From assembly GCA_911728435.2 (NCBI GenBank), contig OU452205.1:17366260-17430259 (forward strand): a DNA stretch of 64,000 bases, written 5' to 3'. A program made the translations under genes and the position numbers. Below, piece by piece: positions 36,647-49,500 of this stretch. The notes under the pieces are model-generated. The model was not told the origin of the DNA. It worked only from the letters and a program-made list of their open reading frames with translations, and ran no database searches. How positions within the stretch are numbered: the stretch's first letter is position 1; each line of letters starts with the position of its first letter. This stretch comes from Apoderus coryli (lineage: Eukaryota; Arthropoda; Insecta; Coleoptera; Attelabidae).

Positions 36647-38983
36647 TCATAAATTAAGATTTCTAAAGAAACGACCAACACCACTTTTAAACTGAATTAA
36701 ATTTGTATCGAAAAAATTTATTTCGTTTGACACCCTGTACTTATTACATAACATACACGCTCTGAACAATGGTGTTCTACCTTCGTAGTTGGTATGGAAT
36801 GCGTCAAGCCTAAATAAATATGAACTACGTACATTAAATTGCGGAACATTAATGTTCACCATTTCCAGCAGATGGGGACAATCGAAGAAGTTATTCATAA
36901 TTTTAAACAAAAATGTTTGAAAAATTACAATACGTCTGGATAACAATGATTGAAAATCAAAGTTATCTAATAAATTTTGATGGCAATAGCCTCTCTCCGG
37001 AAACCGTGCACGCGTCTTGAAATACAAATATTTCAAAAATTTTCTTTGAACGTATTCAAGCTTATCGATATGGATCTGGTAAATCGGTGACCATACTATT
37101 GCTGCATATTCCAGCCCAGATCTTACAAGCGAACTGTATAAGGTAGTTAGACATTTTATGTTAGTGAAACTAGCAGTTGATCGAAAAATGAATCCTAGGG
37201 TACGTAGACACTTATTAGATACTTCGTGAATATGATCATTAAAAGTTAATTTATTGTCAAAAATTACTCCCAGATTCCGAACGCTCGAGCACACCTGCAA
37301 AACAGTGTCATTAATAACATAATCATATTCAATCAAATCATGACCCCTGGCAATCCTTAGACATTTACACTTTCCGATATTTAGCGGTAATCTGTTTGAC
37401 GTGCACCAATTTTGTAGATGTATTAGGTCCTCCTGCAATTTATTACACTCCCTCACATTCTCAACAACACGAAAAATCTTTAGGTCATCTGCAAACAGTA
37501 AATATTTACTAGAAATAGATTGAGCAATATCATTGATAAAAATAGAAAACAGTAGAGGAGTCAAATTACTACCCTGCGGTGCACCACTAGTAGCTACAAA
37601 TTCATGTGATCTAAAACCATTGTAATCAACAAATGACTTGCGCTTGTCCAAATATGACGCAAAAAATGAGACCAAATCTGTGTCAAACCCAATAGACCTT
37701 AGTTTTAATTTAAGAACGTCGTGATCCAACCTGTCGAAGGCCTTCGAAAAATCAGTATAAATTACATCAATTTGCTTGCCCACGCTCAGTGCAGGATATG
37801 CAGTTTGCAAGAATTCAGACAAATTGGTCTCCGTACATCGTTTTTGAAAGAAACCATGCTGCTCAACAATAATACGGTTCTTTACTTGGTGAAATATTTT
37901 GTCATATAAGCAGATCTCAAAAACTTTTGAGAAGTTTGACAGTATGGAAATAGGTCTGTAATTTGTTATCATGTTAAGCTCACCAGCCTTGTATACAGGA
38001 CAAACGCGTGCCACCTTCCACGTTTCGGGGAAAACGTTTGACTGCAAAGACTTATTGAAGAGTAGGCACAGGGGTTCAGCGAAGACGTATGCGCAATCTC
38101 TAACAACAAAAGCTAGAATAGCATCTACACCTGCTGTTAATTTAGATTTTAACTTTTTCAATGATCTAAGAACATCATCGGTGTCCAGGAATCCAACCCG
38201 GACCAAATCAGTCGTCTCTCGGACATCAGCAGAATTCACAGATCCAGAAGAAACAAACACACTTCTGAAGAACTCCGCAAAGCAATGAATAATATTTTGT
38301 GGGTCAGATATAATATTTCCCGTGTTATCGATCATTCTTCCCGGAATTCGTGACTTTCGCTGTTTGTTGTGAATAAATGACCAGAACTGTTTTGTATCCG
38401 AAGTGATAGAGTTTTGAACATTGGCTAAATATTCTTTGTATGCGATCTGGATTTTCCGCTTACCTTGCGACCTTAAAGTTCTAAATCGGTTATAATGTAA
38501 CACCGAGCCAGTGTCCCTCCACTTCCTCCATGAACCGTGCTTCTCTCTAATGATCCGCATAATGTCGTGATTAAACCAGACAGGGTAAGCGTATTTTCGA
38601 GGACGCGAAGGAAATATCGGTACACACATATCTATTATTGAATATAGTTTGCTATAAAAAGCTTCGATTGCGACATTTACATTTGATATCTCATTCAAGA
38701 AAGACCAATCTTGCATCAAAATTTGTTCATACAAAAGTGGAAAATTTGCTTTACGAAAATTGTAACGTTTTGACTGAGCATTAGATTCAAATTTTTTTTG
38801 GACGCAAGTTTTAGCTTCAAAGCATATTTCTAACGCGGGATGATGTATATCTTCATCTACTAGAGCCGGATCGCATCGAGCCACATCACATTTGGTAGTA
38901 CTTAAAACTAAATCTAATACAATATTCCGAAAGTTCAAAATACAATTGTACTTGACGCAACCCAAAGAGTGACATGAAATCAT
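36647..38983 (-). pseudogene. jockey-like ORF2: end of endonuclease plus reverse transcriptase
   Basis: A 778-codon frame. Its first ~25 codons are out-of-frame text; true homology begins near 38950 (NCILNFRNIVLDLVLSTT), the last part of the APE-type endonuclease, with EDIHHPAL as the catalytic His region. RT follows: [29 protein letters not shown] (motif A), SGAPQGSNLTPLLF (motif B) and LFADDLKIF (catalytic box), then the thumb and C-terminus. No stop interrupts the RT. The copy is disabled by two frameshifts in the endonuclease (about 38945 and 39220). It resembles the 58.7-61.5 kb element more than the 51-54 kb one. Confidence 0.88.
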
Positions 38984-39588
38984 TTATAGCAATGTTTCTA
39001 GCGCTATCACTGTTTGTTAAAATATCAACATTAAAATCTCCAACAATAATTAAATCGGACTCATAAATATGTCTCAACGATTCAAGAAATTCACAAATCT
39101 CTACATAAATATTGGCTGGCATGTTTGGCTGTACATAAATACAAAATATATTACAGGAAGAATAATTATTAAACAATAATCTACAACCAATAATATCGAC
39201 AGAAGGTGAGCACACAGGAGCGTTGGATATATCAATTATTTCTGAGATAAGACTTTATAGCTAACAGTACTCCACCGCCCCTGGAAACTCCCATAGCAGC
39301 CAAGTCACGATCCTTTCTATATACATTATAATTTGCATCAAACATCTCACAATCATTTATATTAGATTGCAGCCATGTTTCACTGATTGCAATTACATCA
39401 GAGTCAGTACTACACACAGATACATAACATTTCTCAACTTTAGTATTGAGACCTCTGACGTTTTGGTAAATAATGCTTACGGGTCTGTTAGACGAGGTAA
39501 CTAGTTTAAATTGCCGTCCTGATGATGATTTTTTGTATACATTTCGATTGAATTGTTTGGCTATTTGGCATATATGAGAATGTTTCAA
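38886..39588 (-). pseudogene. jockey-like endonuclease domain, frameshifted
   Basis: The frame 39588-39232 carries the start of the APE-like endonuclease (IIYQNVRGLNTK, AISETWL, YRKDRD, SRGGGVLLAI). After a frameshift near 39220, 39215-38940 carries the middle part with the VGDFNVDI box. A second frameshift near 38945 leads into the RT frame. All expected endonuclease blocks are present, so only the frame is broken. Confidence 0.82.
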
Positions 39589-39600
39589 ATTTTCCGATTA

Positions 39601-40088
39601 CGAAGACTTAACGTTACCACATAGACCAAACAGGTGTAGGTACTGTTTTTTTTTTAATTCTCGTTAAATGCAAATGCCCAGAACCTAGATGGTGATGATG
39701 GTCAAATAGACATAATCGAAGATAAATTTGACAACTTGTGTTATTGAAAAACAATTCAATACCTTCTTTCCCTATTGTAACTTATTAGAACAAAAAAAAA
39801 AACAACATTAATTAACGAAAAACTCAAAAAAATCTAAACATGTTTCCAAACACAAGCCATAAACACGCGACTTATTAAGTTATAGCAGCAGGAAAATCCA
39901 AGTGTTGTTATATTATTTTTCATCTCTTATAGAAAATGTGGATTTTACCAGGGTAATATGATATTTAAACAATTAGATTTTGATAGATAATGTATATTAG
40001 TTCTACTGATGATACCTACTTGTCTTTCTTTATGTACAAAAAACCTCTTTTTTTAATGGTTCAGTCTACAACATATTTTTTTGTTTAT
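39601..40088. other. intergenic DNA, no feature recognised
   Basis: AT-rich DNA with poly-A and poly-T runs, nothing supported. Confidence 0.5.
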
Positions 40089-40108
40089 CAAAATTAAATT
40101 ATTTTGTA

Positions 40109-42332
40109 ATGATTAGTAGCAGCTTAAATGTTTCGTATGTGGATACATGTGAACTTCACTGTAGGACCGATCATATGCTTGTTTATTGTTGTTTATCTTT
40201 AGAAACGGAAAGTAAAAAATGCAGGACTATCGTTTATCGCAGTTTTAATAATTTTGATAATGTGGGTTTCTCTGAAGCAGCACAAAATTTATCATGGGCG
40301 TACATCAATACTTTGCCCAACATAAATGACAGAGTTGAATGCTTAAATAGTATGATGCTATCTTTATTTGACATATATGCACCTGTTAGGATCTTTCGTA
40401 CTAAGCGCCGGAATTTAACTTATATAACTTATAATATAAGAAAAATGATTAACATTAGGAATAGAGCTTATCGTAGGTATATTGAAAGTAGAACAGAACA
40501 ATCCCGAAGGTACTATGTCGAGTTGAGAAATTTTGTCAAAAGTGCGATAAGGCGTGAAAAAGTAGCGTACATGAAACATACGTTAAATAATTGTGATAAT
40601 TCTAGGAATCTTTGGCGGAATTTGACTGGTTGGGGGATTTCCACGAAGGGCAACCAACCTAACGTTTTGTCTGAGGAATTGTTCGATTCAGGTGATATTA
40701 ATAATTATTTTATAAATGTAACTGGTCAGGAGCGTGTCGATCAGGAGTTGATTACATTTTATCGCAATAATTCTTATAACGGTAACAGGTTCCGTTTTCA
40801 CGACGTGTCTGTTCATGACATACATAGAAGCCTTGGTCTGTTGAGGTCTGAATCTTGTGGTGTTGACGGTATAAATGCCAGAATGTTAAATTTGATAATT
40901 CCTTATTGTGTTGAAGTTATTCGGGATTTGTTTAATGACTCCATGCATTCTGGTATATTCCCTGAAACATGGAAATTTGCTTGCGTCATACCTATTCCGA
41001 AAGTGCCTTCTCCCTCTGGCTTTAATGATCTTCGACCAATCAGCCTGCTTCCAGCTTTATCCAAAATTTTTGAGCGACTTGTAAGTTTTCAAATAAAACA
41101 ATACTTGTCCGATAATAGTGTTTTGCCCTCATTACAGTCAGGTTTTCGTGAAAAACATTCTACAACAACTGCATTACTTAAAATGACGAATGATATTGCT
41201 TGTGCACTAACTCAAGATCGACCATATTGGTTTTGCTTGATCAAAGTAAGGCATTTGATCTTGTCGATTTTGAGCTTTTACTTAGTAAGCTTTCCTTCTT
41301 GGGTTTTGATGATGGCGCGCTGAAATGGTTTTTCAGCTATCTTCTTGACAGAAAGCAGTGTGTTAGGATCGGTTCAAATTACTCTGACTTCAAACTTTTA
41401 AAAAGCGGAGTACCACAAGGCAGTATCCTTGGCCCTCTACTGTTCTCTATATTTTCTTATGATATGCCTTTGAGTTTGAGTCACTCTCATTTTCACATGT
41501 ATGCTGACGATGTTCAAGTATATGCGCACTGCCGTCTGGAAGACTTTGAGCAAGTGTTGGGACTTATTAACAAGGATTTGAATAGCTTGTCTTTGTGGTG
41601 TCAACGTAACGGTCTGAGATTGAATCCTGACAAGACGGTGGCCATGTGCATTGGATCAGAGCGACAAACAAAACTAATGCGTGAAATTGGACAAATTAAA
41701 TTAAGTGACACTGGTATACCTTGGAAAGATAAAGCTAAAAATCTGGGAGTCATTATATAGATCACAAATTAAGCATTGATGAACATTGTAATTTTGTATA
41801 CAAAAACTCTTTCTATAAACTTAAATCGATGTATCATTTGAAAAAGTTCCTTTGTGAGGGCACGAAATTAAATTTAATAAAATCTTTAGTTTATCCACAT
41901 GTCACATATTGTTCTCAGGTTTACTATTACTTTTTGCCGGAATATAATAGGCTTAAGATCCAGCGAATACAGAACGCATGTGTTCGATTTGTGTGCAAGG
42001 TTCCATATGCTTCTCACATAACACCGTTTTTGGTTCATTTGAGAGAACCAAAAATTGAGATAAGAATAAAATATCAATTCGCTATGCTAATCTACAAAAT
42101 TTTAAATAGTGAAACTACACAATATCTTCACAGTTTTTTGCTACGGGGTTCTAATTTACATGACAGAGAATTGCGTTTCAATTACTTTTCTATTCCATTA
42201 CATAGAAGTTCACATTTCGAAGGCTCTTTCTCTTATAGGGGCGCGAAAATTATGAATCAATACGTGGATATTCTCCAGTTGTCTCCTTACTCGTTCAAGA
42301 GAGAGCTTAGGCAAAGATTAATGTTGTCATAA
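40109..42332 (+). pseudogene. CR1/jockey-group LINE reverse transcriptase, two frameshifts
   Basis: Three frames cover one RT. 40109 to about 41215: last trace of endonuclease (CELHCRTDHMLVYCCLSL), linker, then SCGVDGINARML and DLRPISLLPALSKIFE. A frameshift near 41215-41222 moves to the frame ending 41760, with motif A (LDQSKAFDLVD), motif B (SGVPQGSILGPLLF) and the catalytic MYADDVQVY box. A two-base TA gain at about 41754-41760 moves to a third frame ending 42332, which encodes thumb and C-terminus (LVYPHVTYCSQVYY). The YADD box and C-terminus differ from the jockey-like copies nearby; a CR1-like clade is likely. Most of the endonuclease and all of ORF1 are missing. Confidence 0.85.
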
Positions 42333-42605
42333 CATATTACATTATACCTATGCATTATGTATTTATTTATGTATTTCTTTGGAGTAGTTCTAAGTTGTTA
42401 TAAATGTAAAATTTCTTTTTTTTTTCTAATTAAAATTCAATCTATTTTTTTTTTCATACTTTGTAATCTGCAGCTGCATTTAGTGTTTAATGCTACTTAT
42501 TATTGTTTTTTATATATATATATTTTATTATTGTTTTTTTTCCTATTGGGCGAGAGTGTAAGAGTGGCTTTATAGCCAAATCTCATGCCCTTTGTTGTAA
42601 TAATT
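42333..42605 (+). repeat. LINE 3' UTR
   Basis: AT-rich 3' UTR of the preceding LINE. It ends with GGCTTTATAGCCAAATCTCA and TGCCCTTT, a motif that recurs in altered form in the 3' UTR of the 62.5-63.5 kb element. Confidence 0.5.
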
Positions 42606-43079
42606 TATCCCGGATGCTTCCTCCGAGGCCGAACCATGAGTCATACAAGAAATCGCCCCACTACTCCGGAATATACTATTTCAATATGCTACCAGATGAT
42701 ATAAAAGATTGTTCTCCACAGCGAAAATTCAAAAAAGAACTGAAAGAGTTTCTGGTGACGGGTGTCTTCTATACGCTGCAGGAGTTTGCGGAATATTGCG
42801 ACAGCCATTAGTCCTTTGTTGTGTATGTATATGTTAGTGCCTGCTATAATTACTTAGTTTATAATGTTTGACCTAATTTATATTTCAATGCCTATTTTTT
42901 ATCGTTTTTTTAGAATGTCTAATTGTTGCCGTCCCGCTGTTTGTCATTTATATGTATCTTGTATATTATATTCGTGATGTATTTTTATTTATTTATGGAT
43001 TGTAGTGTAGTATAATGTAGACGTGTCTATGGACGATTAAGACTGAATAAATATATTATTATTATATTATTATTATTAT
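42606..43079 (+). mobile_element. LINE 3' fragment with (ATT)n tail
   Basis: From about 42606 the frame ending at 42811 reads as an RT C-terminus (SPHYSGIYYFNMLPDDIKDC, then FKKELKEFLVTGVFYTLQEF). A ~240-bp 3' UTR and a GACTGAATAAATATATTATT microsatellite tail follow, ending at 43079. It is a different family from the copy just upstream and is severely 5'-truncated. Confidence 0.7.
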
Positions 43080-43268
43080 GGCTGTTTTACCACCGATTGC
43101 AAATATTTTATTTTGGTAATAAATAGGTGTAAATTGGAGGCGGCTTATTTTTGGAATAGCACAGAAACTTTCTCACTACAGTGAACGCTAGATTTTGACA
43201 TCACCTTACCATTACCTATTTTATTGAATGATGCAAATAAAATATCGCAAATAGATGCTTGTTCTTAC

Positions 43269-43274
43269 TTTATT
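43269..43274 (-). promoter_or_regulatory. polyadenylation signal of the SLC17-like gene
   Basis: AATAAA on the - strand, 33 bases downstream of the transporter stop codon. Confidence 0.55.
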
Positions 43275-43307
43275 TTCTCAATTTTGACAAATTATTTAAA
43301 AAGCAGC

Positions 43308-43523
43308 TTAATCAAAGGCATCTTTCTCATAACTTTTATTATCATATACGTTCTTATTATCCATCTGATAATGGTTTTTTATACTTTTTCTATTCTGATT
43401 TAACGGTTCGGTTTCAACTGACCATGGTTGTAATTCACCAGATGCAAATGTACCATATATTATAGCTCCAAAAAGATAAATGCCTGCTGCTACGTAAAAT
43501 ACTGTTTGCCACTGTCCCGGTGC
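43308..43523 (-). CDS. SLC17-like gene, last exon
   Basis: Acceptor TTTTTTTTTTAG precedes 43523; stop TAA at 43310-43308. It encodes [20 protein letters not shown] (final transmembrane helix), then [11 protein letters not shown] and a polar cytoplasmic tail of about 37 residues with several Tyr and Lys. Confidence 0.88.
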   Translation of the reverse strand, partial: APGQWQTVFYVAAGIYLFGAIIYGTFASGELQPWSVETEPLNQNRKSIKNHYQMDNKNVYDNKSYEKDAFD

Positions 43524-46500
43524 CTAAAAAAAAAGTAATCTGAATTAGCTTCCCTAAGCTCGCTCAATTCAACATAAGCATACAATTAAATTATTACAAA
43601 TTACATCGATTGACTGCACCAGAGAACCAAATTGTCGATTCCATTTCGGTTTTATATTGGCACTCAAGAGATTAAAATAATGGCATCTAGTATTTGAACC
43701 GACATATGCTAAGTGAATTAATGCGTATTACCGACAATAGAAAATTTGTCTGTCACACATTAACCGAGCACAGGTCAGATTTCTAATGAAGTAGTTATGA
43801 TTCACATATATTTATAATAATAATAATGTCTTTATTGCAAATTAAAAAATTTACAACAGGCGAAGTTGAGGCATTATGCCTCCTAGCTTAACCTACTTCA
43901 ATTATAAAGCTTATATTACCTTACTGTAAGAAAAAAAAAAGAAAGAAGAAAAGTAACGTAATACACGTTGCTAACCGTTCCATATCATAGACTATAGAGT
44001 GTGTTCTATAAAATTAAGATTAAATACAATACATAAGAGAACAATCAGTATTGAGAGGGAAGGATAAATTCTCGAACATTTACCTTAAATTCAAGTCCCT
44101 TCAGAATTTTATAATTATTTGGTAACTTATTGTATAGTTTTGCGACATTTCGGCTCACAACCATTCTAGTTTATTTGATTTTTTTCTATTTCGATGAAGC
44201 AACTGATTCAATTCCAGAAACTCATCAGACATTACGTTACGTCCATCCACTTTATGAAAAATTTTGCGTAAAGATCATGATTTATATGCTTACAAGATTC
44301 AATTTGTAATGAAACATTGCTATTGATCCACAATTTCATTTAAAAATGTTGCTTGATCAAGCACGCTTATGGTAAAATGGTTATGTCAATAAGCAGAATT
44401 GGCAAACTTACGGTGATGATAAATCCACAAGCTATTGTTAAAACGCCATTACATCCAGAAAAAGTCAGCGTGTGATGCGTTGGAAAAATTGGTCTACTAT
44501 GGCTTCAAAAATGATGACAGACTGAACGTTACAATTAATGGTGAGAGGTACAGAGACATGACTGCTATCATTTTTACCTCAATTGGAAGCCATTAATGTT
44601 GCAGAGATGTCGTTTCATGAGGACGGAGGCACATGCCACACAGCGCGCGATGCAATTAATTTACTAAAGCAACATGTACCATAAGAATAATTTCACGAAA
44701 TTGGCCTTTAAACTGGCCAATTTGCTCGTGAAATTTTCGCATTGGATTATTTTCTTATGGGATATGTAAAGTTACATGTCTACACCGATAAACCAGAAAA
44801 AACTGAATACTTGTAAGCCAATATTCGACATGCTACTGCCGAAATACAGCCTGATTCAAACATTAATTAGTTTAATTAACTCACCGGTGGGGAACTGACA
44901 ATATAACCAGTTAGAATTGGACTAACAATGCCCGGCAATGTAGCAAACGTATTTCCAATTCCCATAAGAATACTAGCGTATTGAGGCGCAATATCCAAAT
45001 GATTTACGCTGCAAAAAAAAACATTTAACATCTTATAAAACAAAATTTCATTACTACTACCTAAATCCAGCCCAAGCAAATGCACCCAATCCGACTGCCA
45101 TCGTCAGACAAAACACGGTTCCTATCTTATCTGACCAATATGCTGCTGCCATCATGAAAATCGTTTGTGCAATAAAAGCACCGCAATTAAACACTTTTCT
45201 GACCTGCGTCGTGGTTAGAATCTTTTTGACTTGGAACCAATCAGCCCATTGGCCAGCAAATTGTGTCATTATAGCCATGGCGAGGTACGGTAATCCGGAT
45301 AGGAAACCGGACTTACCCAAATCATAATCCAGACTTTCTGGAACAAATTCCACGGAACTAAAGCAACTGTTATTGTCTTAAATATTTAATCAAGATGATG
45401 TAAGTAGTTGAGAGTTGCTTGATATGCTGATAGAATGTAGGTATCATAGTTCTTATAATTTTGGATTCTTGGTACAAAATCATGAATTTAAGTAGGCACC
45501 TATATTTGACAGTTAAATTAACTCTATGAAATAATTTTTTTAATGGAAGCCGAAATTTTTGCGATATGCAATTATTGCAATATATTTTAATATATAAATC
45601 ATTCAATTTCATAAAACTTGTATTCCCTACAATAACATTATACCCCACTACCACCTAAATACTACCTACTACCAAAGATTAATCTACACAATAGATAGTC
45701 AGCGTATATGGGAAATAAAACAAAAATTGAAACTGTCTCGACACGAGCTACATCTATTAGAAAAACATGCAACCATGGAAATTGTAGATGGCGTTATATG
45801 TATTGTATTGAAATAAAATAATCATATGGGCAATGTTAGACAAGGACGAGTATACTTTCCCCTACGAGGTGGGAGTTTGTTTTTATATTATAGGTATCAT
45901 ATATGTACTACTGTGCAGCAGTGTTTTTTGTTTAAAATTATATGGTATACGTATACCTATCTACGCAAAGATTAATGTGTATGGACGAAAATAAAAGAAA
46001 TTACTATAATAGTATAAATATACAGGGCTGGTTTACTAAATGTTTTAGACAATAATTTTAAATGACTAAAATAATATTATTTTAGTCATTTAATTTTAAA
46101 TTTCGGATATAAGGATGCATCAAAAAGTTATATTTAAATTAACGAAATTTGGCGTTATAGATAGGACTTCCGGTTATTACCTGATTCAGTTGGGAAGGAT
46201 CAAACTCAAACAGCAGATTCAACTTGTCGTTAACATTATGAAAAAATAAATCTCAGAGGCGGGTAAATTAAAGGGGCATACAGGCGTGAAATGCTACCCT
46301 AACTTTTTTATGCACATTTTTTGCGTGTGTTTCAATTCGGAGATGTAAAATCTAACAAATTATATACGTAATAAATGTATCCTTCTGTGATATTGATAGA
46401 AAGTCATCGTTATCGCGTAATATCGATTTTAAGAAATGTTAATATTAAAAAGGCTGTGCTTTTTACAAGTTGCTGAAGTAAATAAGGTTTGAAATTTCCA

Positions 46501-49500
46501 GCATGACAATAATTATTTAAAAAAATACGGTTTCGAAATGCAGGATGTAAAAAATTAGAATTTTTAATCTGTTTTTAATGAAAATTTAAATCTATTGAGA
46601 AATATGGTTCAGGGTTTTTGTGAAATGTATTTTACTCCAAAGATTCTACTCATCGATTATAACCGAATTAATTTACTCAAAAATATCTATACTAGTAAAA
46701 TAACACAATTATCACAATTAGGTTCAAATTCTGCAACGCCGAATTGAAAAAAAACTTACAGTCTCCCTAATATTGGTTTTTGTGCAATGATCATAAAACT
46801 TTAAAAAACTAACGATTTATGTAGATTGTATTGTTAACACGTTTCGTAATAGTATATTAAGTATAAAGGGCGGTAAAGCATTCGTTGCAGCCCGCCGGTG
46901 TATAGACGCACGAGTGAGCGAAGCGAGCGAGGGCAGCTATACAGCGAAGGGCTGCAGCGGCTTTACCGCCAGTGGTGCTTACAACTGTTTTTCGCCTGCC
47001 TCTTCAGACTACAATATTAAACCAAAAGAACTTTATTTTAATAATTAATTATTACTGTTATGAACTGACAGTTTTTGACAGTAATTAATGGGAGTATTTT
47101 TTGACGTACATTATAATAGGCGTTATCCTTTGACAAACTCAGATCAGATAAACTTATGTGACAGGCTCATGTCAATGTTGAGTATTTTGAATGTAGAAAG
47201 AAACTGTCAAATTATTATCTGAGCGGGTACGCTATAGAAATTTGATTTTAGAATCTTAGGTATATTTCAGTACTACAATAATAATTAAAAAGTGATTACT
47301 AATTAATAATGGACAATTTTAAATAATTAAATGAGTTTAGCGGAATGGCAGACGACTACCTAAGTAAACTTTCTCAATTAATTGTCAACTTATCCTCTAG
47401 ATGGAATGCACATTAAGTTAAGTGAGTGAAAACTACTGATGTTAACGTTATTATTGGGAATCTAACAGTAGCGCCATCTATGAAAAAAAAATAAAATGAG
47501 CGGGCGCTAACTGGTCATTTACCGCCCGCATATGCGGGCGGTAAAACTCTGTTTAAGTGCAGGCAGGCGAAAAAAAGCTTTAAAAACCCACCAACAGGGT
47601 GTTAAAAGTATCACGACAATAACTTTTTTCATGTTTTAACAAGTACAATCGTCTGCTTCAGATTGATCCTTAAAAACTGAATAACAGTTTCTCTATATAA
47701 AAAAATAAAACTCGTAAATATCATCCCCAAACATTTAATTTGAATACAATTACATAACACCATATTTGAAAGTAAATAAAAAAAAACAGCATTACCTAGT
47801 TTGACAGATTTGCAAATTGCAAATCAAAGTATCTATGTATACAGGGTGTTGCATAAGTACTTGTACAAACTTTAAAGGGTGATTCTTTGACTAATTTTAA
47901 GATACAAATTTCATATGTACATGGGTCCGCTACGGCTTGGTTTTCGAGATACAGGTAGTTCAAAAAGAATATTATATTTAGGATTATATGCTTGTTCAAT
48001 AGCATCGCAATTTGGTGCAATTCGGGATACAGGTGTATTGATGACACCAGAGCTGTCAAAAGAACTAATAAAAAATACGAAAAATAACAAAATACAAATA
48101 TCATTCAAAAGACAACAATGCACATAATAGTCGGTACCAAGCCAAATAGGTAGTAGGTAAATATAGATTTATTTTGTTTCGGGCTTGGGCTTGGCACCGA
48201 CTTATTGTAATCAAAACTACCCACCAAACGGATACATTTAATTTTACGCAGATGCTCAAAATGTTAACTTTCTTTCATTAATAGAGACCTGTGAAGTGAG
48301 CTTACCTCTTACGCCCACGTATTAAGTACTAAGTTTCAGTTATCAGTTATAATTTTTTATTTTCCAAGAAAGCGAAACGAGATATTTAAAACGGCATTGC
48401 GCCGCCCTCATGTATACCTCCGGGGGCGGCATCGAAAATCGCTACACGTCACAAACTTGTAAATGCTTAGAACTACCCCTATATCAAATTTCTATTTTCT
48501 ATCTTTTTTGTTTCATACCCAAAGCCCTATTCCTACCGAACTTATTATTTACCCGAAGAAACATTAAAAAGAAGTAAAATTTAAGTACCTAAACCGATAA
48601 AGTGGAACTTATACCTGATGAAGAGACAGACTATTATAATAGGTATACCTAATATAATATGGTAGCACTGATAATTTTTTTATTATAGGTATTATAAGAT
48701 CTACAACAATCTTGTTACATCTTTGCCACATTGTCTACGTGAAATATTTAGTCAAAAGTATGTTTCTATCTAAAAGCTTTTCATTTAACGATTGTTCGCC
48801 ACTGATCATGGGACTGGTCTAGTCTTGAAACATGTATGACATGGATTAAATATTATTATATTAAATTTAATTCATAGAGATTAGGCTTTTATTTCAATAC
48901 TGTACTTGTAATAAATCACCCTGTGTGTTTCTTTTACCGACGAATTGGCAACAGCACGACACACACCACATTCGCTTGTTTTTTTTTCTACCCTCCCTGC
49001 GTATCCCCTCCAGATTAATACAGAATTTCATCAATTTCTCTCTCTGACAATACAGCATTGCCGGTGCATATCTGTTGCAAATGATCTAAATAATTGTTAT
49101 ACGTTGCGTTTTGTTTTTGATATTAATAAACTACAAAACGGTTTCTGGCTGTGACAATACTGCTCTATGCTTTACACGCTAGTCTACGCCACGTAGTGGC
49201 AGGCATACTTAGAGATGTTCTGATTTTAATGCATTGGGCTGACTATCTATTGTGTAGATTAATCTTTGCTACTACTAACTGAGAATTGACAGAAATACCT
49301 GTCGCTTCATCCGTTTTTAATGCCAAATGCTCAGTATTTTCTAATGCAGGTGAGCATAATTAAACAGTTATAATTGCGGTATCATTTAGTTTGTTTCTTT
49401 TGTTTTACGTAATCGAAGTTTGAAAATTAGAAAGCTGCGGCTGACAAGTGAACGGTTTTTTTCTAATTCTAAACACAAATCAAGGAATTGAAGGAATTTG

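Larger units (their letters stand above)
36193..39600 (-). mobile_element. jockey-like LINE, 5'-truncated, - strand
   Basis: The 3' end on the - strand is a (TTTCA)n tail (36193-36216) next to GACAATAAAG. ORF2 spans 39588 to 36647 in three frames; ORF1 is absent, so the copy is truncated just 5' of ORF2. It lies between the two convergent host genes, antisense to the phosphatase. Confidence 0.88.

Noticed and set aside
40000..40030. CTGATGA motif as a possible second hammerhead
   Set aside because: No GAAA core or stem partners follow; I also checked the other CTGATGA or inverse sites I noticed and found no second complete hammerhead.
45370..45654. 94-codon - strand frame just upstream of a transporter exon
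   Set aside because: Tempting as exon extension, but it lacks membrane-transporter motifs, and the phase-correct acceptor at 45338 makes it intronic.
47911..48127. Overlapping 70-codon frames on both strands
   Set aside because: The + and - frames mirror one another, neither resembles a known protein, and they start next to a transposon-like terminus.
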